Positions 4,439 through 6,677 of a DNA stretch of 6,677 nucleotides are shown here, piece by piece. Each line of letters starts with the position of its first letter. Position 1 is the first letter of the stretch. The position numbers were made by a program, and so were the translations under genes. A model generated the notes under the pieces. It was not told the DNA's origin, made no database searches, and saw only the letters and a list, made by a program, of their open reading frames with translations. The stretch is from Salinivirga sp964413185 (GTDB lineage: Bacteria; Bacteroidota; Bacteroidia; Bacteroidales; Salinivirgaceae): contig CAYPSX010000219.1 of assembly GCA_964413185.1 (NCBI GenBank), positions 1-6,677 on the forward strand. The letters run 5' to 3'.

Positions 4439-6677
4439 ATGAAAAGCTTTCTATTTATCGTTTTATTTGCATTAGCAACCTTAATTACCCAAACAGGGTA
4501 CGCTTCCACAACCGTTGAGGACACTACAAAGTTGCAGAAATTCTCTAAAGAACTGGAAAAAGTAAACAACCTGAGAAACGACCGAAAACTACCTCAGGCT
4601 TTAGCAAAGGTTGATAGTTTGCTACAAATATTTCCTTCCGACACAATCAATAAAGTTTATGCAAGGGGCTTACATTTAAAAGCGATCATTTATAATGAGA
4701 TGACATATTATGGTAAAGGGCTTTCTTTCCTTGAGAGGGCAATTAAAATTTTAGAGGAAACCCCCGGCAACCTTGAAATGCAGGCCATGATGGAAAGAGA
4801 ATGTATTAGCCTGCCCTCAACAAGCAAATACGAATCAAAAACTCTATATTATGGGGAAAGGGCGATTAAACATTATAAAAAATTAAATGATTATGAAAAT
4901 ATTGGCCTAACCTACAGCGACCTTGCTGCTTATTTTGCCAACAACCACCAACATGAACTGGGTATATATTATAGTGAATTAGCAAAGGAGCATTTCAATA
5001 TGGCTCCATCACCTTCAAAAGCCAAAATCATAGAGCTTGAAAAACAATTTGCATCGCTATATGCAGGCTTTGACCCAAAAAAAGCTGTTACGCATCGGGA
5101 AAAAATATACCGCATGAACAATGAGATAAACTCCAAAAGCCCGGAAACGGCATGGACTGCCGCGCAACTGGGATGGAGCTACATGGTTACCGAAGATTAC
5201 AACAGTGCCAAAGAATATCTGTTTAAAGGTTACAAAGTTTTAAAAAACTATTACCCTGAAAAATCACCAACACTGGCTCATGTTTTTCTCGCTCTTGGAG
5301 AAATATACATTTATTTGGATCAACCCGATTCAGCACACTTTTATCTTGATAAAACAAAGCAAAATTATGAAAGCGTTAGTCCAAATTATTATTGGCTAAA
5401 TGCTGTATATCGCATGCAGGCAAAGTTGGCAAAAAAACAGAAAAAACATTTACAAGCCGTGAAACATCTGCACAAAGCATTATTTTATACAACTGACAGC
5501 ATGCAGGCCAATGAAGATATTTTTACTACACCTCCGCTCGAAAAATGCAAAAGTCAAGAAGTAACTAAGCACGTTTTAATGGAAAAAACGCTCATTTTCA
5601 AAAAACTGTATGAAAAGACTGATAACACAAAATACCTGGAGGCTTCAATTAATTTTGGGTTATTAACGAATGATTATATATTACAACACTCATACGACCC
5701 TACCCTAACAGAAAACCAGTTGAACAAATACTTATATATTACTTTAGAAGGAGCCTTAGTTACCAACATTCAAAGCTTACAATTAGCCAAGTCAAATATA
5801 GACAAACAGCAGTTGATAAATAAGGTATATAAAGGTTTGTCAAAAATGAAGGCATTTCTGCTCCAATCAGATTTAACTAAAATCAACACTTATAAAGCTG
5901 ATACTGCGAACCATATCTTCGCTCAAATTCACAAAACCCAGAATAGAATCAGAGGACTTGAGTATGAAATCAAACATACGAAAGATGAAGCGAAATTAAA
6001 AAAACAGAAAGAGCAGTTGGCGGAGGAATATTTGAATGTTTTCCTTAATAAAAATCAGCTCAATAAATATAAAAACAAAAATAATCAACAACTAAACAAC
6101 TTTGCAAACAAGGATTTCACCCTGCAAAACTCATTATCTCCAAAGGAAGCAATAGTTGATTATTTTTTCAACGACAGCATATTAGCAATTTTCGTTGTAG
6201 ACCAAAACGACATCCATTTTCATGCTCAAATAATAGATGCTGATTTTCACAAAACACTAAAATCATATTACAGACATTTAAAAACCAACTCTCCTCTTTT
6301 AAAAGAAAACTCAAAAAAACTATCGGAATACCTTGTACATCCAATCTACAAACACATAAAAAATAAAAAAAATCTGATAATAGTCCCTTACGGAAAATTG
6401 CATCAGATACCTTTTGACCCCCTTCTGGCAAAGAATACAAATAAAATGCTAATTGAAAAACATGCAATTTCATACAGTTATTCGTCAAGCCTGATTCGAA
6501 AAGACAGTAAAACCCCAAAGCTGGAATTAACGGTTTTTGCACCCGGCTTCAATGACGGCAAGCAAGCTATCCTTAATGAGGGTATTGCAGTGCGATCCGA
6601 TTCGATGTTTTATCGAGACGCAATTCAAAAAAAATCCGGCCAATATTTAGTTCCTTTGCCTTATTCAATGGGTGAAG
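4439..6677 (+). CDS. Exported TPR-CHAT domain protein (partial, 3' end outside window)
   Basis: The frame is open for 746 codons to the right edge, so the protein is C-terminally incomplete. Residues 1-22 form a signal peptide: Lys2, a hydrophobic core (FLFIVLFALATLI) and likely cleavage after GYA. TPR-like helical pairs fill about 30-460, clearest at 239-272, 276-312 and 319-351. A charged coiled coil covers about 500-535. A CHAT (caspase-like, clan CD) domain begins near 565: AIVDYFFNDSILAIFVV at 571-587, then LIIVPYGKLHQIPFDPLL at 646-663 and FAPGF at 700-704. The catalytic His and Cys normally lie further on, beyond the window, so protease activity cannot be judged. TPR-CHAT proteins are often proteases or scaffolds activated through partner proteins; export to the periplasm is inferred here from the signal peptide. 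The 27-nt gap after the gamma-CA gene, with no terminator or promoter seen, suggests co-transcription. No Shine-Dalgarno sequence. Confidence 0.87.
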   Translation, partial: MKSFLFIVLFALATLITQTGYASTTVEDTTKLQKFSKELEKVNNLRNDRKLPQALAKVDSLLQIFPSDTINKVYARGLHLKAIIYNEMTYYGKGLSFLERAIKILEETPGNLEMQAMMERECISLPSTSKYESKTLYYGERAIKHYKKLNDYENIGLTYSDLAAYFANNHQHELGIYYSELAKEHFNMAPSPSKAKIIELEKQFASLYAGFDPKKAVTHREKIYRMNNEINSKSPETAWTAAQLGWSYMVTEDYNSAKEYLFKGYKVLKNYYPEKSPTLAHVFLALGEIYIYLDQPDSAHFYLDKTKQNYESVSPNYYWLNAVYRMQAKLAKKQKKHLQAVKHLHKALFYTTDSMQANEDIFTTPPLEKCKSQEVTKHVLMEKTLIFKKLYEKTDNTKYLEASINFGLLTNDYILQHSYDPTLTENQLNKYLYITLEGALVTNIQSLQLAKSNIDKQQLINKVYKGLSKMKAFLLQSDLTKINTYKADTANHIFAQIHKTQNRIRGLEYEIKHTKDEAKLKKQKEQLAEEYLNVFLNKNQLNKYKNKNNQQLNNFANKDFTLQNSLSPKEAIVDYFFNDSILAIFVVDQNDIHFHAQIIDADFHKTLKSYYRHLKTNSPLLKENSKKLSEYLVHPIYKHIKNKKNLIIVPYGKLHQIPFDPLLAKNTNKMLIEKHAISYSYSSSLIRKDSKTPKLELTVFAPGFNDGKQAILNEGIAVRSDSMFYRDAIQKKSGQYLVPLPYSMGE

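Noticed and set aside
6168..6542. Minus-strand open frame of 124 codons inside the TPR-CHAT gene
   Set aside because: The plus-strand frame here encodes recognisable CHAT motifs (VPYGKLHQIPFDPLL), so the opposite frame is a shadow.
4439..6677. TPR-CHAT gene as part of a CRISPR type III-E (craspase-like) or gasdermin defence locus
   Set aside because: No repeats, cas genes, gasdermin or other defence genes are in the window, and the signal peptide argues against a cytosolic CRISPR partner; only sequence to the right could revive the idea.

Overview
The window looks like chromosomal DNA from a member of the Bacteroidota, most likely an anaerobic or microaerobic Bacteroidales/Marinilabiliales-type organism. 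Three things point there. It is AT-rich. Two intergenic sites match the Bacteroidota sigma promoter pattern exactly (TTTG, 19-20 nt, TAnnTTTG). Gene starts mostly lack a Shine-Dalgarno sequence. The gene content also fits: a two-subunit 2-oxoacid:ferredoxin oxidoreductase of the KorAB type and an exported TPR-CHAT protein.

Left part, minus strand (1-3748). The first 27 bases hold the start of a gene (9 codons visible), possibly recA, lying 1 nt after a Bcp-type peroxiredoxin gene (29-490). An 185-bp gap follows. It contains a candidate bcp promoter with an overlapping 9-bp inverted repeat, and a strong intrinsic terminator (629-657) for the operon to its right. That operon is korA (1692-3539, fused gamma-alpha subunit) followed after 2 nt by korB (676-1689, TPP and Fe-S beta subunit). 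Together they encode a complete KorAB, which interconverts 2-oxoglutarate and succinyl-CoA using ferredoxin.

Middle (3540-3880) is a divergent intergenic region of 341 bp. It carries a near-perfect korA promoter on the minus strand, a roughly 170-nt korA leader that can fold into a three-tier nested hairpin, an in-frame 39-codon upstream ORF, a 16-bp AT palindrome, and a matching promoter for the plus-strand genes.

Right part, plus strand (3881-6677). A gamma-carbonic-anhydrase-family hexapeptide protein is followed after 27 nt by a large TPR-CHAT gene. The latter has a signal peptide and runs off the right edge before the CHAT catalytic His and Cys would appear.

The region is mainly core metabolism plus one less characterised gene. 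The most interesting items are the structured korAB leader and the signal-peptide-bearing TPR-CHAT protein apparently co-transcribed with the gamma-CA gene. No mobile elements, tRNA or rRNA genes, or CRISPR arrays were seen.
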